Origin: Trichodesmium erythraeum GBRTRLIN201 | GTDB taxonomy: Bacteria; Cyanobacteriota; Cyanobacteriia; Cyanobacteriales; Microcoleaceae | Assembly: GCA_018457135.1 (NCBI GenBank) | Contig: JAGGDU010000171.1 | Coordinates: forward strand, 47,552 to 111,551 | Reading direction: 5' to 3' | Length of the DNA: 64,000 nt | Shown: positions 46,619 through 56,689 of the stretch, in pieces | Layout: each line of letters begins with the position of its first letter | Position numbering within the stretch: position 1 is the stretch's first letter | Position numbers and translations under genes: made by a program | Notes under the pieces: model-generated | Databases searched by the model: none | What the model saw: the letters and a program-made list of their open reading frames with translations, nothing else | Told to the model about the DNA's origin: nothing

Positions 46619-47439
46619 TACTAAACAAGTAATGATTTTGTTTATTTACCTTATAGTAATTCAAGGGATATATCAACCTACATCCTGACATTTTTAAGAC
46701 TACCAGTTTTTCAACTTGAAGAATAACAATAGTAAACCCGTTAAGGATAGAAAGTAGGCACTATGAAGGTAAATAATTTATGTTGAATAGTTATAAAGTA
46801 ATTGAAAAAAATGCACTTTTGATAACCGGAATAGGCTAATATACAGTGCATTTGCTAGTTTATGAGGTGAATTAGTATTAGCTTCTTAGATAGTTTTTAA
46901 AGTATAGAATTAAGTTTTAATTTTTGTTGATTCAATCTACTGAAATAACCATACTATACTTTACTAAAAATAGGCTATACTATATTTAATATATAATAAT
47001 TATAGCATTTATTCATGAAGTTTCACTTAATATAAAGATCAGAATAGTCAGTTTAATAAGGCCTTAAGTAACAAAACTATAATGATGAGGAAAAATTATT
47101 AATTGTCTTCTTAAAAAGAAATATTATTAGTAGGTAGGCATAAAAAAGTTTAGCTATATTAAAAAAAAAATTCTACTAATTTCAAGTTCCTCCAAACATT
47201 TTAATGGAGGAACTATTTGCCTTTTGTGACATAGGAAAAAAATTTAACCCTAGCTGACTTAGGAGATTAATTATTATCACTAAATTGGGGGAAATGATCG
47301 TTATTCTCTGTAGTTTATAGCCTATGCCATATATTTTTCAGTCAATATGCTCTTACCCTATATTTAAAAATAGAAAGCACATTATGAAAAGTAAAAACAT
47401 CATCCTTAACCCAATTTTGCCAGTCAAATTTTTAGTAAG
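46619..47439. other. Spacer with hairpin
   Basis: AT-rich, no intact gene. A perfect 8-bp stem GTTCCTCC/GGAGGAAC with a 12-base loop lies at 47186-47213. No T-run follows directly, so its role is open. Confidence 0.45.
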
Positions 47440-48010
47440 TTTTTTACCTTTGCTAAGAATTTGAAAATTCAAGTTGAATTTAATCCGGCAAAAGTACAAG
47501 CTTATCGTTTAATTAGCCATGAAAATTGACTGTTACGTTCTCAAGATTTTAATGACAATACAAAAGATGCGGGAGATTTTGGTACAGGATATTTGGTTAC
47601 GGCACTTTATGAAATTATTCCAGTGGGAGTAGAAAGTAATATGAAATTATCAGAAGTTTATCAATTGAGATATCAAGATAATTAAGTTTATCAACCAGCT
47701 TAATAATAGTGGTCAATTAATATTAGTTAAGTTGTGTTATAAGGAGCAAAATGGTAAAAATTCTGAGTTAATTCAACAGCCCGATGTTAATAAGGGAGTA
47801 AGTTTCAATAATGCTTCAAATGGTTTTAAATTTGCTGCTGCTGTGGCTGAGTATGGAATGATTTTACGAGATTCTGAAAATCAAATTGATGCTAGTTTAA
47901 ATAAAGTATTGAAGTTAGCAAATGAGTCGAATGGTTTAGATTTAGAAAGTTATCGGAGTGAGTTTATTAATATGGTTGAAAGTAGCCAGAAATTGATGGG
48001 TCAAAAGTAG
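47440..48010 (+). pseudogene. C-terminal relic of a YfbK-like vWA/DUF3520 protein
   Basis: Three frame pieces read through stops: FFTFAKNLKIQVEFNPAKVQ and AYRLISHEN, then a stop, then FNDNTKDAGDFGTGYLVTAL and YEIIPVGVES, then a break near 47685. The 92-codon frame at 47732-48010 continues with FKFAAAVAEYGMILRDSE. Together they match the C-terminal DUF3520 part of secreted vWA proteins of the YfbK type. The vWA half is absent, so this is a decayed gene rather than a 92-residue protein. Confidence 0.8.
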
Positions 48011-48151
48011 ACTATAAATTTAGATAAAACTTTTTCTATTATAGATTAATATAGATCACAATTTTTTGCTTTAATCCCGCTACTCCCTTTATACAGAGAA
48101 TGAGTAATTTTTGATTGAGCTGTTAATTGAATAACTTATATCATTTTAAGT

Positions 48152-49927
48152 TTATTTTTCAACATCTTGAATAGAACAAGATTCTTTTCTATTTTTATTC
48201 AAAAAGTCTCTAATTTTTATCGGAGAAGAACTTGCATCTGGAATTTTAGGATGATCTCGTTGAAACAAAGATTCATTGTATGCTGCTTCAGTAATTTCTA
48301 ACAAAGCCATAACATTTTTTTTGATATTGTTAAGCTCTTGTCTGATTTCCTCCCAGTCTAAACCTTCTTCTATAAATATAATGAGTAAATTAATCCAACC
48401 ACCCCAAAATTTTGAGTAAATAAAAGAAGTATTTCTTGTTTTATTTCTACTTTTTAAGTTATCTTCATCTCTATTAAAAGTTGAAAAAATATAGTTAAAA
48501 TAACGCTCAAATAAAGCTGTTCCTTTTTCTACTAATGTTTCTTTTTCAGATAATTTTTCTATAGTTGAATCAAATAATTTCTCATATCCATCTTTTTTTA
48601 AAAGAGTATTCCTAACTTTGGCTTTTGTTAACTGTTCGATCTTTGTAATGTTTGTAATTTTTTTAATTGCCTCAATAATTATTCCAGCATCAATAATACC
48701 TTTATTTGCTTTATCCGACGTTAGATTAAAAAATTGCTTAAAGTTTTGTCTAGTATTTAAATTGACAATAATCTTTGTAGCAATTACTTTTGGCTCTTTA
48801 CTTCCCAATTCATAAGCAATTTTATCTGTATGAGTTATTTCTACTTTTGTTTGATTCATATTGATTTCTAGAAATACTTTAGCGCTAAACTTATTAATAA
48901 TTTCTTGATTCTCAGTTTTAAAATCAACTGCTGTCACCATTATTTTACAATCATTTTGCATAATTGATTTGACCTTTTGATCCGCATAAGAAAATAATCT
49001 ATGTTGACCATCAATTACAGAAATACTTCCATACTTTCTAGGAATATACAAACAACCATCGTTACGTTCGTCATATGTACATTCTTTAGATAGAACCACC
49101 AAAATATTAGATGGGAAAATAAAATCAGGATTTGTTAATAAATTTTCCCTGATTTTTTTTAATTTATCGGGTATTAAAGGTCTTTGATAATTATAGGTTG
49201 AACTATCCTCTAATAAAGGAAGTTCATCTTGTCTATATACACGAACTATATTTAGTATCTTGTATGGGGATATAGTAAATGTATACAAATCTGATAAAGG
49301 TGCATCATTATCTTTTTTACTAATTTGCTTATTAGTACTTCTAATTAGTTGATGATATTTCTTATCAATTGAAATAGAAGTTTTATCTATCTCGTCATCG
49401 ATTTTAAATAAATTTAAAAAATAGTTTCTAGTGTATTCTCCTATATCGTCAGAATATTCCTTTAATCTCATATAATCTGATTTATAAAATTTAACTATAT
49501 CCCTCGCTTCTGGTAAATCAATTCTGCCTTCTCCATTGCCTTCTTCTACAGTTGTAGTAATGAAAAATCCTTTAATTGACTGTATATTTCTAAATTTTCT
49601 TATATGTTCTGTTTTTATACCTAATTTTTGCCAAATATAATCGGAAAATTCTAACTTTTTAATTATATTGATTTGATTAATAAACTTTTTATACTTTGTA
49701 TTGATTTTTCCTTCATCTCTTGATGTTATTTCACCTATTAAACAAACTTTATCTATAGGTATCATGTAATCAAATTCAAGATGCTCGTTGTTTGGATATT
49801 CTGGTGCTATATCTTTTAACTGTACTTGACCTAAATCATTAAAACAATCTAATCCAATAGCTTCAAAAATACATTTTCCTTCTTGTTCGAGTTCTTTTCC
49901 TGATTTTCCTTGTAAAGATTTATTCAT
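48152..49927 (-). CDS. DGQHR-domain protein (DndB-like superfamily)
   Basis: From the ATG at 49927 the protein has 591 residues. A GTG/ATG start at 50008/50005 has an AGGAGG beside it but at too short a spacing and adds a low-complexity INIYIYIYI tract, so the start is uncertain. The core motif SVIDGQHRLFSYADQ defines the DGQHR domain known from DndB, the regulator of DNA phosphorothioation, and its relatives. The N-terminal HLEFDYMIPIDKVCLIGEIT resembles the D...E-x-[KT] spacing of restriction-endonuclease-like folds. No dndCDE or modification genes are adjacent. It may be an orphan defence or regulatory gene. Confidence 0.7.
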   Translation of the reverse strand: MNKSLQGKSGKELEQEGKCIFEAIGLDCFNDLGQVQLKDIAPEYPNNEHLEFDYMIPIDKVCLIGEITSRDEGKINTKYKKFINQINIIKKLEFSDYIWQKLGIKTEHIRKFRNIQSIKGFFITTTVEEGNGEGRIDLPEARDIVKFYKSDYMRLKEYSDDIGEYTRNYFLNLFKIDDEIDKTSISIDKKYHQLIRSTNKQISKKDNDAPLSDLYTFTISPYKILNIVRVYRQDELPLLEDSSTYNYQRPLIPDKLKKIRENLLTNPDFIFPSNILVVLSKECTYDERNDGCLYIPRKYGSISVIDGQHRLFSYADQKVKSIMQNDCKIMVTAVDFKTENQEIINKFSAKVFLEINMNQTKVEITHTDKIAYELGSKEPKVIATKIIVNLNTRQNFKQFFNLTSDKANKGIIDAGIIIEAIKKITNITKIEQLTKAKVRNTLLKKDGYEKLFDSTIEKLSEKETLVEKGTALFERYFNYIFSTFNRDEDNLKSRNKTRNTSFIYSKFWGGWINLLIIFIEEGLDWEEIRQELNNIKKNVMALLEITEAAYNESLFQRDHPKIPDASSSPIKIRDFLNKNRKESCSIQDVEK

Positions 49928-50304
49928 ATTTTGCAATGATGTATAGCTAAAAAATCCAAAATTTATATAAATATAAATATAAATATTAATATTTCCTCTG
50001 TACATCACCCTCCTGTTGAAAAGTATGACTAATTTATTTTAATTATAAAATATTTACAATACCATACTTTCTATTGAGTAGCGTTGATAAAATTTAGAAC
50101 ATTTCAATAAATCAAATTATTCTGTACTAATAATATATATGCCCTCCCTTTTCAAAGTAGTTTAGGAGGATATTTTCTAGGATAATCTTTAGTATTTCAG
50201 ATTACGAGAATTTTTGCGGTATTATCGTCAAGTTCAATATAACCTCACTTGGAGAGGATCCATATCCATCGCTCGGAATTTTTTTTTGCTAACTTTTCAG
50301 CCCT

Positions 50305-50540
50305 TAGACGCCCTGTTCAGCTTTTTGACTTTTTTGTGCCAACCTTTCTTCACTTGTAGTTAACAAATTACCTTCACTATTCTACCAACTTAACTAAGGT
50401 AGTTCCACCTTGTGATACCTACCAGATCAAACGCCTAAGTCTACTCCTAATAGTCCAATTAAATAATAACCCCGATCATTTGCCTATATTTGTTCTTACA
50501 AATTTATACACTTCTACTCCCGGGTTTTTAATTTCATAAA
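50305..50540 (-). pseudogene. Uma2-family (DUF820) endonuclease-like relic, C-terminal part
   Basis: The minus strand reads YEIKNPGVEVYKFVRTN in one frame, then DRGYYLIGLLGVDLGV and SGRYHKVELP, and after in-frame stops NSEGNLLTTSEERLAQKSQK. This is the C-terminal pattern of Uma2 proteins (VYxL, LGLxLGxW, GNLLLTxEE), broken by a frameshift and by stops at positions where Trp is usual. Confidence 0.65.
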
Positions 50541-50559
50541 TAGTATAAGTGCCTAAAGA

Positions 50560-50750
50560 AAACTAATTACATATTTTTGCTCAAAATTATCAAGCACTTT
50601 TTTGAGATAATTAAGTAAACTTTCTCTATTCTCATAAGCATCAAATTCAATCCATTCACATTCAATAAATTTTCCAAAAATCTAAACAAAAATCTCAATT
50701 AAGTTTTGCTTAGTTGAGTAAATAGGTAACTCAAAAATCTGGAAATTTAT
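50560..50750 (-). pseudogene. IS630-family transposase C-terminal relic
   Basis: The minus strand reads NFQIFELPIYSTKQNLIEIF, a stop, then FGKFIECEWIEFDAYENRES and LLNYLKKVLDNFEQKYVINF. This matches the end of IS630-type DDE transposases, where LPPYSPxLNLIE carries the last catalytic Glu, followed by the E-F-D-A-Y segment. The N-terminal two thirds were not found. It borders the Uma2 relic. Confidence 0.65.
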
Positions 50751-51457
50751 TTACTCCTATTCCTCTAACTTTTTAATTAACTTATCACCCTTTATAATTG
50801 AGGATTAAACCATAATTACTACTGTAGTTTTAGACAAATTGTAACTAAATATATCTGAAAACTATCGGAATATTTAACTGTTGATAATTCTGCGGTTAAC
50901 TTCATAATATAATTCATTTATACGATTCATTCACCCCGAGATATTAATTATTTTACTTTGACAACTTTTAGCAGTTATTATTAGTATTTTTTCCGTCCCA
51001 GCAAACATAAAACATCAAATAAAATCCACTAATATATCCTCAATATCTGAATTCAAATTATCCCTTTTCCTTTGATTTTTATTTCAGCTCTAATAATGTA
51101 GTTTTTTTTTACTTATACTTTCCAGCTATCAGGAGTTTTACTTAGTCTTCTTTTCAATTGTTTCTACAGTATATTCAATTTTTTTATAATTATTTTTATC
51201 ATTTATTTGTTAATATCTATTCCCTACTGTGGAAGTCTTATACCCACCTGTTTCAAATTCTTTTCTTTTTGATTATATAATCCTAAAAAAACTTGGATTT
51301 TTCCATATTTTCAACTAATGATCAATAGTTCTTCTGTTAACTTCAAAAAAAAATTATTAATTCCGAAGTCATCAAAAATAATGTAGAGATATTTTATGAG
51401 ATATCTCTACAAAAATTAGCTGAAAAAGTTTTTATAGTTTCTAGAGAAATCTATATA
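50751..51457. other. AT-rich decayed spacer
   Basis: No readable gene. It is probably the eroded remainder of the IS630-type element and other relics, but no further motif could be recognised. Confidence 0.35.
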
Positions 51458-51994
51458 CTATGGTCTATGACTGCGACGAATTTCTGTAATTTGGTCTGCT
51501 ATATCCAGAATTACTTCAGGCATATTTGGTCCTGTTAAAATTACATCTAAATTACTAGGGCGTTTTTCTAGAAAATCTAACACTTCATTTTCAGGAATTA
51601 AACCAAAATTAATAGCTAAACTAAGTTCATCAAGAACTACTAACTCATATTTTCCTTCACATACAACTTTTTGAGTATAGGACCACAAATCTAGCAGCGA
51701 CTTTTTCTGATTTTCGTCTATCTCTGGGGCATCAATACAACTAGAAATATCGCAGCGAACCCAACTCAGATTTTGTCCTAGTTGTATTGGTTGTTTGTAT
51801 CCTTGCTTAATTCCCCCTTTAAGAAACTGTACAATTAATACAGTTTTTCCCTGGCCAGCTATTCTCAAGGCTTGAGCCATAACATCAGTAAAGAAATTGC
51901 GTTGACCACTTGTGAATACCTGCACTAGACCAGGAACTGTGTATGGTAAGTCACTAGGAACGCTTAGAGAAGGGGTTTGTAATTGTGCAACCAT
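51458..51994 (-). CDS. CobO/BtuR-like P-loop-fold protein lacking the Walker A motif
   Basis: A 178-residue protein. The body matches corrinoid adenosyltransferase of the CobA/CobO/BtuR family: MAQALRIAGQGKTVLIVQFLKG, LVVLDELSLAINFGLI, and LDVILTGPNMPEVILDIADQ then ITEIRR. In active enzymes a GNGKGKTT P-loop follows the first strand; here that position reads TSGQRNFFTDV, without Gly-Lys-Thr. Adenosylation of cobalamin is therefore doubtful. It may be a cyanobacterial paralogue with a changed function. It is a lone gene with a very AT-rich upstream region. Confidence 0.78.
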   Translation of the reverse strand: MVAQLQTPSLSVPSDLPYTVPGLVQVFTSGQRNFFTDVMAQALRIAGQGKTVLIVQFLKGGIKQGYKQPIQLGQNLSWVRCDISSCIDAPEIDENQKKSLLDLWSYTQKVVCEGKYELVVLDELSLAINFGLIPENEVLDFLEKRPSNLDVILTGPNMPEVILDIADQITEIRRSHRP

Positions 51995-52353
51995 TATGAA
52001 TGTTAAAACTTGACTATTTTGAATAATATATTGATTTTTCCAACTTGATAAGCTGGACTGAAAGCTTGTCCTAGGACAACATTTAATTTACAATATATAG
52101 TGCTTTTTTTTATTATATGTTAAATTTAACACTATATGTATGTCAAATTTAAAGATAATAGGAAGAATGAAGTTAGAGTTTAGAACTTAGAAATTATTTT
52201 TGTAAAGGTATCGGGGTGAGCAACCCTCCAAAAACTGGTTTCAGTCCTAATTATTTTCATCAAGTATAAAAATTGCTATGAACGATACCAAAGATTTATA
52301 TAGAATAATTAACTATATATTATATAGATTGTAAATAATTCAGTTGAGGGATT

Positions 52354-52760
52354 GTGAGACTAATAACTTTAGGTAGTTTAGGTGCAGGGAAAGAAACTAA
52401 AAAAAATTACCCTGTCAAGACCTATAGATTGCTTTGATATCTTTTTTATGATATACTAAAATAGTTGGCTATTACTAAAATAATATTAGGCCAAATTAAA
52501 CAACCTTTTGTGGAAAAAGAAAAAAAAGAAGAGTTGATATCATACCGGAAAATCATTCAGTTTGTTCATCAACTACTTTTAGAATCTGATGTTAGTTAAG
52601 GTTAGTTAATAGATGGTTATCCTAGAACAGCTTTTCAAGGAAAAGAACTGCATTTTTGATGATTATAATTTGGGACAAAAATTAGACTGGGTAACTTCTC
52701 GAAAAAGTATCTGAAGAAGAACTTATAAATTGATGTGAAGGAGCGATTAGCTAGTTAAGT
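52354..52760 (+). pseudogene. Adenylate kinase-like pseudogene
   Basis: It opens GTGAGACTAATAACT = [V/M]RLIT followed by LGSLGAGKETK, an altered GxPGxGKGT P-loop. After frameshifts it continues QIKQPFVEKEKKEELIS, IIQFVHQLLLESDVS, LIDGYPRTAFQGKELHF and LLEKVSEEELIN, the order of segments in bacterial Adk (QPxVEKGELV, LIDGYPRT, LDxVIxLEVxEE). Several stops and indels make it non-functional. It ends about 40 bases before rph. A functional adk must exist elsewhere. Confidence 0.75.
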
Positions 52761-52797
52761 ATATAAACTACATAATTCATAAAAAAAATAATTTATT

Positions 52798-53514
52798 ATG
52801 TCTTGGCAACGTCCAGATGGTAGAAAGTCAAACCAATTACGTCCTATTAGTTTTGAATTAGATTACACTAAATTTGCCACCAGTTCTGTCTTAACCAAGT
52901 TTGGTGAGACAAAGGTACTCTGTAATGTCACTATCCAACCAGGAGTACCCAAATTTTTGGCAGATACAGGCCAGGGTTGGTTAACTGCAGAATACAGAAT
53001 GTTACCAGCTGCAACTTCCGAACGTCAACAACGGGAATTTATGAAATTATCTGGGCGAACTCAAGAAATTCAAAGGTTAATTGGACGCAGTTTAAGAGCT
53101 GCTCTAGATATGAATTTATTAGGGGAACGTACTATAATAGTAGATGCCGATGTTTTGCAAGCAGATGCAGGTACTCGCACTGTTTCTATTACTGGAGGAT
53201 TCGTGGCAGTAGCAAATGCTATTAGCAAGTTGATAGACCAGGGAAAGTTGGAGCGATCGCCTATTTTGCATCAAGTTGCTGCTGTATCAGTAGGGTTATT
53301 AGAAAAAGAACCTTATTTAGATTTGAATTATCCTGAAGATGTCGCCGCAGAAATTGATTTTAACGTGGTGATGAATGACCAACCTGCTTTAATTGAGGTT
53401 CAGGGAACAGCAGAAATAGGTAGCTTTAGTCGTACTCAACTTAATCAAATTTTAGATTTAGCAGAAGCAGGAATTAAAAAATTATTTGATGCCCAACGTC
53501 AAGTTATCTCTTGA
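52798..53514 (+). CDS. rph: Ribonuclease PH
   Basis: A 238-residue phosphorolytic exoribonuclease of full length. It begins [19 protein letters not shown] and includes [38 protein letters not shown] (phosphate-binding Arg), [20 protein letters not shown], and [17 protein letters not shown] with the catalytic Asp. It trims the 3' ends of tRNA precursors using phosphate. The ATG at 52798 matches the family start. An adenylate kinase relic lies directly upstream. Confidence 0.96.
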   Translation: MSWQRPDGRKSNQLRPISFELDYTKFATSSVLTKFGETKVLCNVTIQPGVPKFLADTGQGWLTAEYRMLPAATSERQQREFMKLSGRTQEIQRLIGRSLRAALDMNLLGERTIIVDADVLQADAGTRTVSITGGFVAVANAISKLIDQGKLERSPILHQVAAVSVGLLEKEPYLDLNYPEDVAAEIDFNVVMNDQPALIEVQGTAEIGSFSRTQLNQILDLAEAGIKKLFDAQRQVIS

Positions 53515-54852
53515 TTAGATACAAAGTTTTTCAAAGGCTTTATCCTTTTGAGAATCAAAAAAGTGCCAGGATTTTTGCCAAGGCTTGGGCAAAAAAAATC
53601 AAGGGATCATTTTTACTTCTACTGGTACTTAAACATTTTCTAGTAGAAAAGAATGACTCAAAATCAGTCTAAATAAGAGAATTAATTAGATGCTCTAAAA
53701 GAGTTATAATCCTTGTTTTCCAACATATTTATACCTTTTGCCTTTTTCCATCTATTGATAATACGAATTTCCATGGACTGATGCTATGCTCAGGTAACAC
53801 TTCATTTATTAAATAATCAATACCAATTTTATCAACTTAGTCTACATTACTTAATCTTAATAATATGATATGATTTCATTCTTGAGTATGATGTGTAGCA
53901 ATCTTAAAGGAAATTGGTTTCACAAAAAGAGAATAACCTTGTTCACGATGAACGCTCTCAAATTGTGTTAATTATTCTGATGTTGTACAGACATCTCATA
54001 GAATATGCTTACTCCTCCATGGTCAGGTCTAGGGATGAGTCCCCTGCTCAAAGTAGCAAGTGGAAAAGTTCTTTGATAAATAGTATAATTTGAGCTTATT
54101 ATTTTCTAGTTTCCTGGCTGTTTAAGTCCTACTAACTCATAAATATATCATCATGATTCTATATTAGTTTAAGTGTTCGCTTACCTGGAGAAAAGTGCAA
54201 AAAAAAAAATTACAAAATTAAGATTTGCGCTACTTGGGATTTTTCCTGACTTGAGTGAGAAAATACAGAAAAATCAATAAATCAAGACTTATAGAACCAA
54301 ACAAGAAACCGGGTTTATTGCCCTGATCCCCGTTGTTGATCCTAATGGGAAATTTCCTCTCATACCAATGGGATTGGAATGTTTATAAAAAATGCTAGAG
54401 ACCTTGGATAGAGAAGACTTAGGTCAAACCAAAATTAGAAGACTAAAGTTTGAGTAAATCTTGAAAAAAAGGGGGATCGGGATATAAATAACTGTATTAA
54501 ATCAATTAGATATGTTTTGTTTAATATCTCCAATTGAGATTAACTACCGTGAAGTGTATTTTTTTTCGCGGGTATTATCATAACCAGTTTGATGGGTAAG
54601 TGCTCCAAATCCCACTATTAAGCTATCGTACATCTAAATTTTATATTTTCTTAACTTTTTGTCTATGATTTTGTTCTCAAAAAAACTCAAAATATGGTTT
54701 AAGTTATAAAAAGCTTACCTATTACTCATTTCCAGCCCTCATTAACAGACTGTTTCTGTAGATCCCAAGATATACAGATAAAAAGTGGTTAATCTTCCGG
54801 AATATCAGCAAGGATCAAAGAAAAATCAAGATAAAACACTTATGAAATAACA
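53515..54852. other. Long spacer upstream of the PBP2 gene
   Basis: 1.3 kb without an intact gene. Apart from the relic at 53733-53966, it is low-complexity AT-rich DNA. Confidence 0.4.
53733..53966 (-). pseudogene. Unidentified decayed coding remnant
   Basis: One minus-strand frame of about 78 codons with just two stops reads FESVHREQGYSLFVKPISFK, then IATHHTQE, stop, NHIILLRLSNVD, stop, KIGIDYLINEVLPEHSI and SPWKFVLSIDGKRQ. The composition and length suggest a former protein segment. I do not recognise the family. Confidence 0.4.
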
Positions 54853-56646
54853 ATGACTCAAGATTTTGGTTTATGTTCTAAATTTCCCTACCTGGCTAGA
54901 AGTACTGTAGAGGAAGGTATATCAAAACGTCATCGCTTAGGACAAGCACTCATAATGATGTTATTGATTACCAGCTTTATTAGTATCCATGCTTATCGTA
55001 TAGTACAATTACAATTAGTTCAAGGAGAATATAACCGGGAACGTGCAGACAACAACCGTGTTCGCTTAACACCAGTACCATCAAGTCGTGGCACTATCTA
55101 CGATCGCAAAGGTAAAGTATTAGCAGGTAACTTCCTTTCTCGCTCTGTATATTTATGGCCAAGCGAATACTCACCTGCAAAATGGTTGGAGGTAGCAACG
55201 GAGCTTAGTCTAATCTTAGATATTCCAGTGGCTGATATTATTAACAAGTTAAATAAAGCTGGCTATAAATCAGCCTTACCCGTCAGAATTACCTCAAACA
55301 TGGACCGCACTACTTTTGTCGCATTAGCAGAAAAAGTAGGTGAGACAAGAGGAATAGAGATTCGTACTGAAAATACTCGTTACTATCCTCATGGCACTCT
55401 AGCAGCTCATTTATTAGGATATACTGGTGAAGCAACCAAAGAAGAATTAATCGCTAACCCCAAATATCCAATGGGAATGATCGTGGGAAAAATGGGAATC
55501 GAATATTCAGCAAATTCAAAACTAGAAGGAGTTTGGGGTAATCGTTTAATTGAAGTTGACGCCAAAGGTAATGAAATTCAAGAGTTAGGAATAGAAAATC
55601 CGATTCCAGGCAAACCAGTAAAATTAACCATTGATTTTGATATCCAAAAAACTGCAGAAAAAGCGTTAGGAAATCGCCGGGGTGCCGTAGTTGCAATTAA
55701 TCCTAAAACAGGAGAAGTCTTAGCAATGGCAAGCGGACCCACATTTAACCCCAGTATATTTGCAGGCCAAGTGACCAGGGAAAAATGGCAACATCTTCAA
55801 GGTGCAAGCAAGCCTTTTTTGAATCGCGCTCTTCAGGGTTATCCTCCAGGAAGCACTTTCAAAGCTGTTACTTCTGTTGCGGCCCTACAGTCTGGCAAAT
55901 ATTCTCCTAACTCCAAAGTTGGAACTTACAATGCTGTAACTATTGGTGGTATAACTTTTAATGAACATAGTGGTGGTTATGGATTAATTGGCTTTCGGGA
56001 TGCTTTAGCTTACAGTAGTAATACATTTTACTATCAAGTAGGTGTAAAAACAGGCCCGGAACAAATTTCTAAGTGGGGGCGAGAGTTAGGTATTGGTGGC
56101 AGTATTGACTTCAAACTATTCGGACTCAATGGTAGTCATGGTCAAATCCCTACTCCCAAGGAAAAAGAAAAAATATATGGGGAACCTTGGCATATTGCTG
56201 ATATTGTGACGATGGGAATAGGTCAGGGTTTGGTATTGGTAACACCTTTAGAATCTTCAGTTATGGTAAGTACGATCGCTAATGGTGGGTATCGAGTGCA
56301 ACCTCATTTATTTGCTTCTGACACTAATACTGATACTACTAAACCAATTAGTACCGGACTAAAACCTTCAACTCTTAAAACAGTGCGAGAAGGATTAATT
56401 GATGTAGTTAGGAAGGGTACTGCTCGTCGGTTGAATGATGGTACTATTCCATTATCCGGGGGTAAAACTGGTACAGTGGAACTTCCAGGGCAAGCTGATA
56501 ACGCAATGTATATAGGTTTTGCACCTGCCTATAATCCTGAAATTGCTGTAGCGATTGCAGTTGAAGGCGGTGGTTACGGTTCGGTAGGAGCTGCTCCCAT
56601 TGCCAAAGCAATTTTTGATACCTATTTTGGTAATCAAGGAAAATAA
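54853..56646 (+). CDS. mrdA: Penicillin-binding protein 2 (peptidoglycan transpeptidase)
   Basis: A 597-residue class B PBP. It has a short cytoplasmic tail, a TM helix near 31-50, a pedestal/dimerisation domain beginning SSRGTIYDRKGKVLAGN, and a transpeptidase domain with the three active-site motifs: STFK (334-337, nucleophile Ser334), SSN (388-390) and KTG (538-540). The YGEPWHIADIVTMGIGQG segment is typical of PBP2 rather than FtsI. It cross-links peptidoglycan during cell elongation. No rodA is adjacent. The relic of a group II intron begins 45 bases after the stop. Confidence 0.93.
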   Translation: MTQDFGLCSKFPYLARSTVEEGISKRHRLGQALIMMLLITSFISIHAYRIVQLQLVQGEYNRERADNNRVRLTPVPSSRGTIYDRKGKVLAGNFLSRSVYLWPSEYSPAKWLEVATELSLILDIPVADIINKLNKAGYKSALPVRITSNMDRTTFVALAEKVGETRGIEIRTENTRYYPHGTLAAHLLGYTGEATKEELIANPKYPMGMIVGKMGIEYSANSKLEGVWGNRLIEVDAKGNEIQELGIENPIPGKPVKLTIDFDIQKTAEKALGNRRGAVVAINPKTGEVLAMASGPTFNPSIFAGQVTREKWQHLQGASKPFLNRALQGYPPGSTFKAVTSVAALQSGKYSPNSKVGTYNAVTIGGITFNEHSGGYGLIGFRDALAYSSNTFYYQVGVKTGPEQISKWGRELGIGGSIDFKLFGLNGSHGQIPTPKEKEKIYGEPWHIADIVTMGIGQGLVLVTPLESSVMVSTIANGGYRVQPHLFASDTNTDTTKPISTGLKPSTLKTVREGLIDVVRKGTARRLNDGTIPLSGGKTGTVELPGQADNAMYIGFAPAYNPEIAVAIAVEGGGYGSVGAAPIAKAIFDTYFGNQGK

Positions 56647-56689
56647 TTAATCAATAAAATATTTATGTCATGTTTAGTATAGTTTATGT

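Noticed and set aside
48152..49927. Part of a complete Dnd phosphorothioation locus
   Set aside because: No dndA, C, D or E genes are nearby; only the DGQHR motif is shared.
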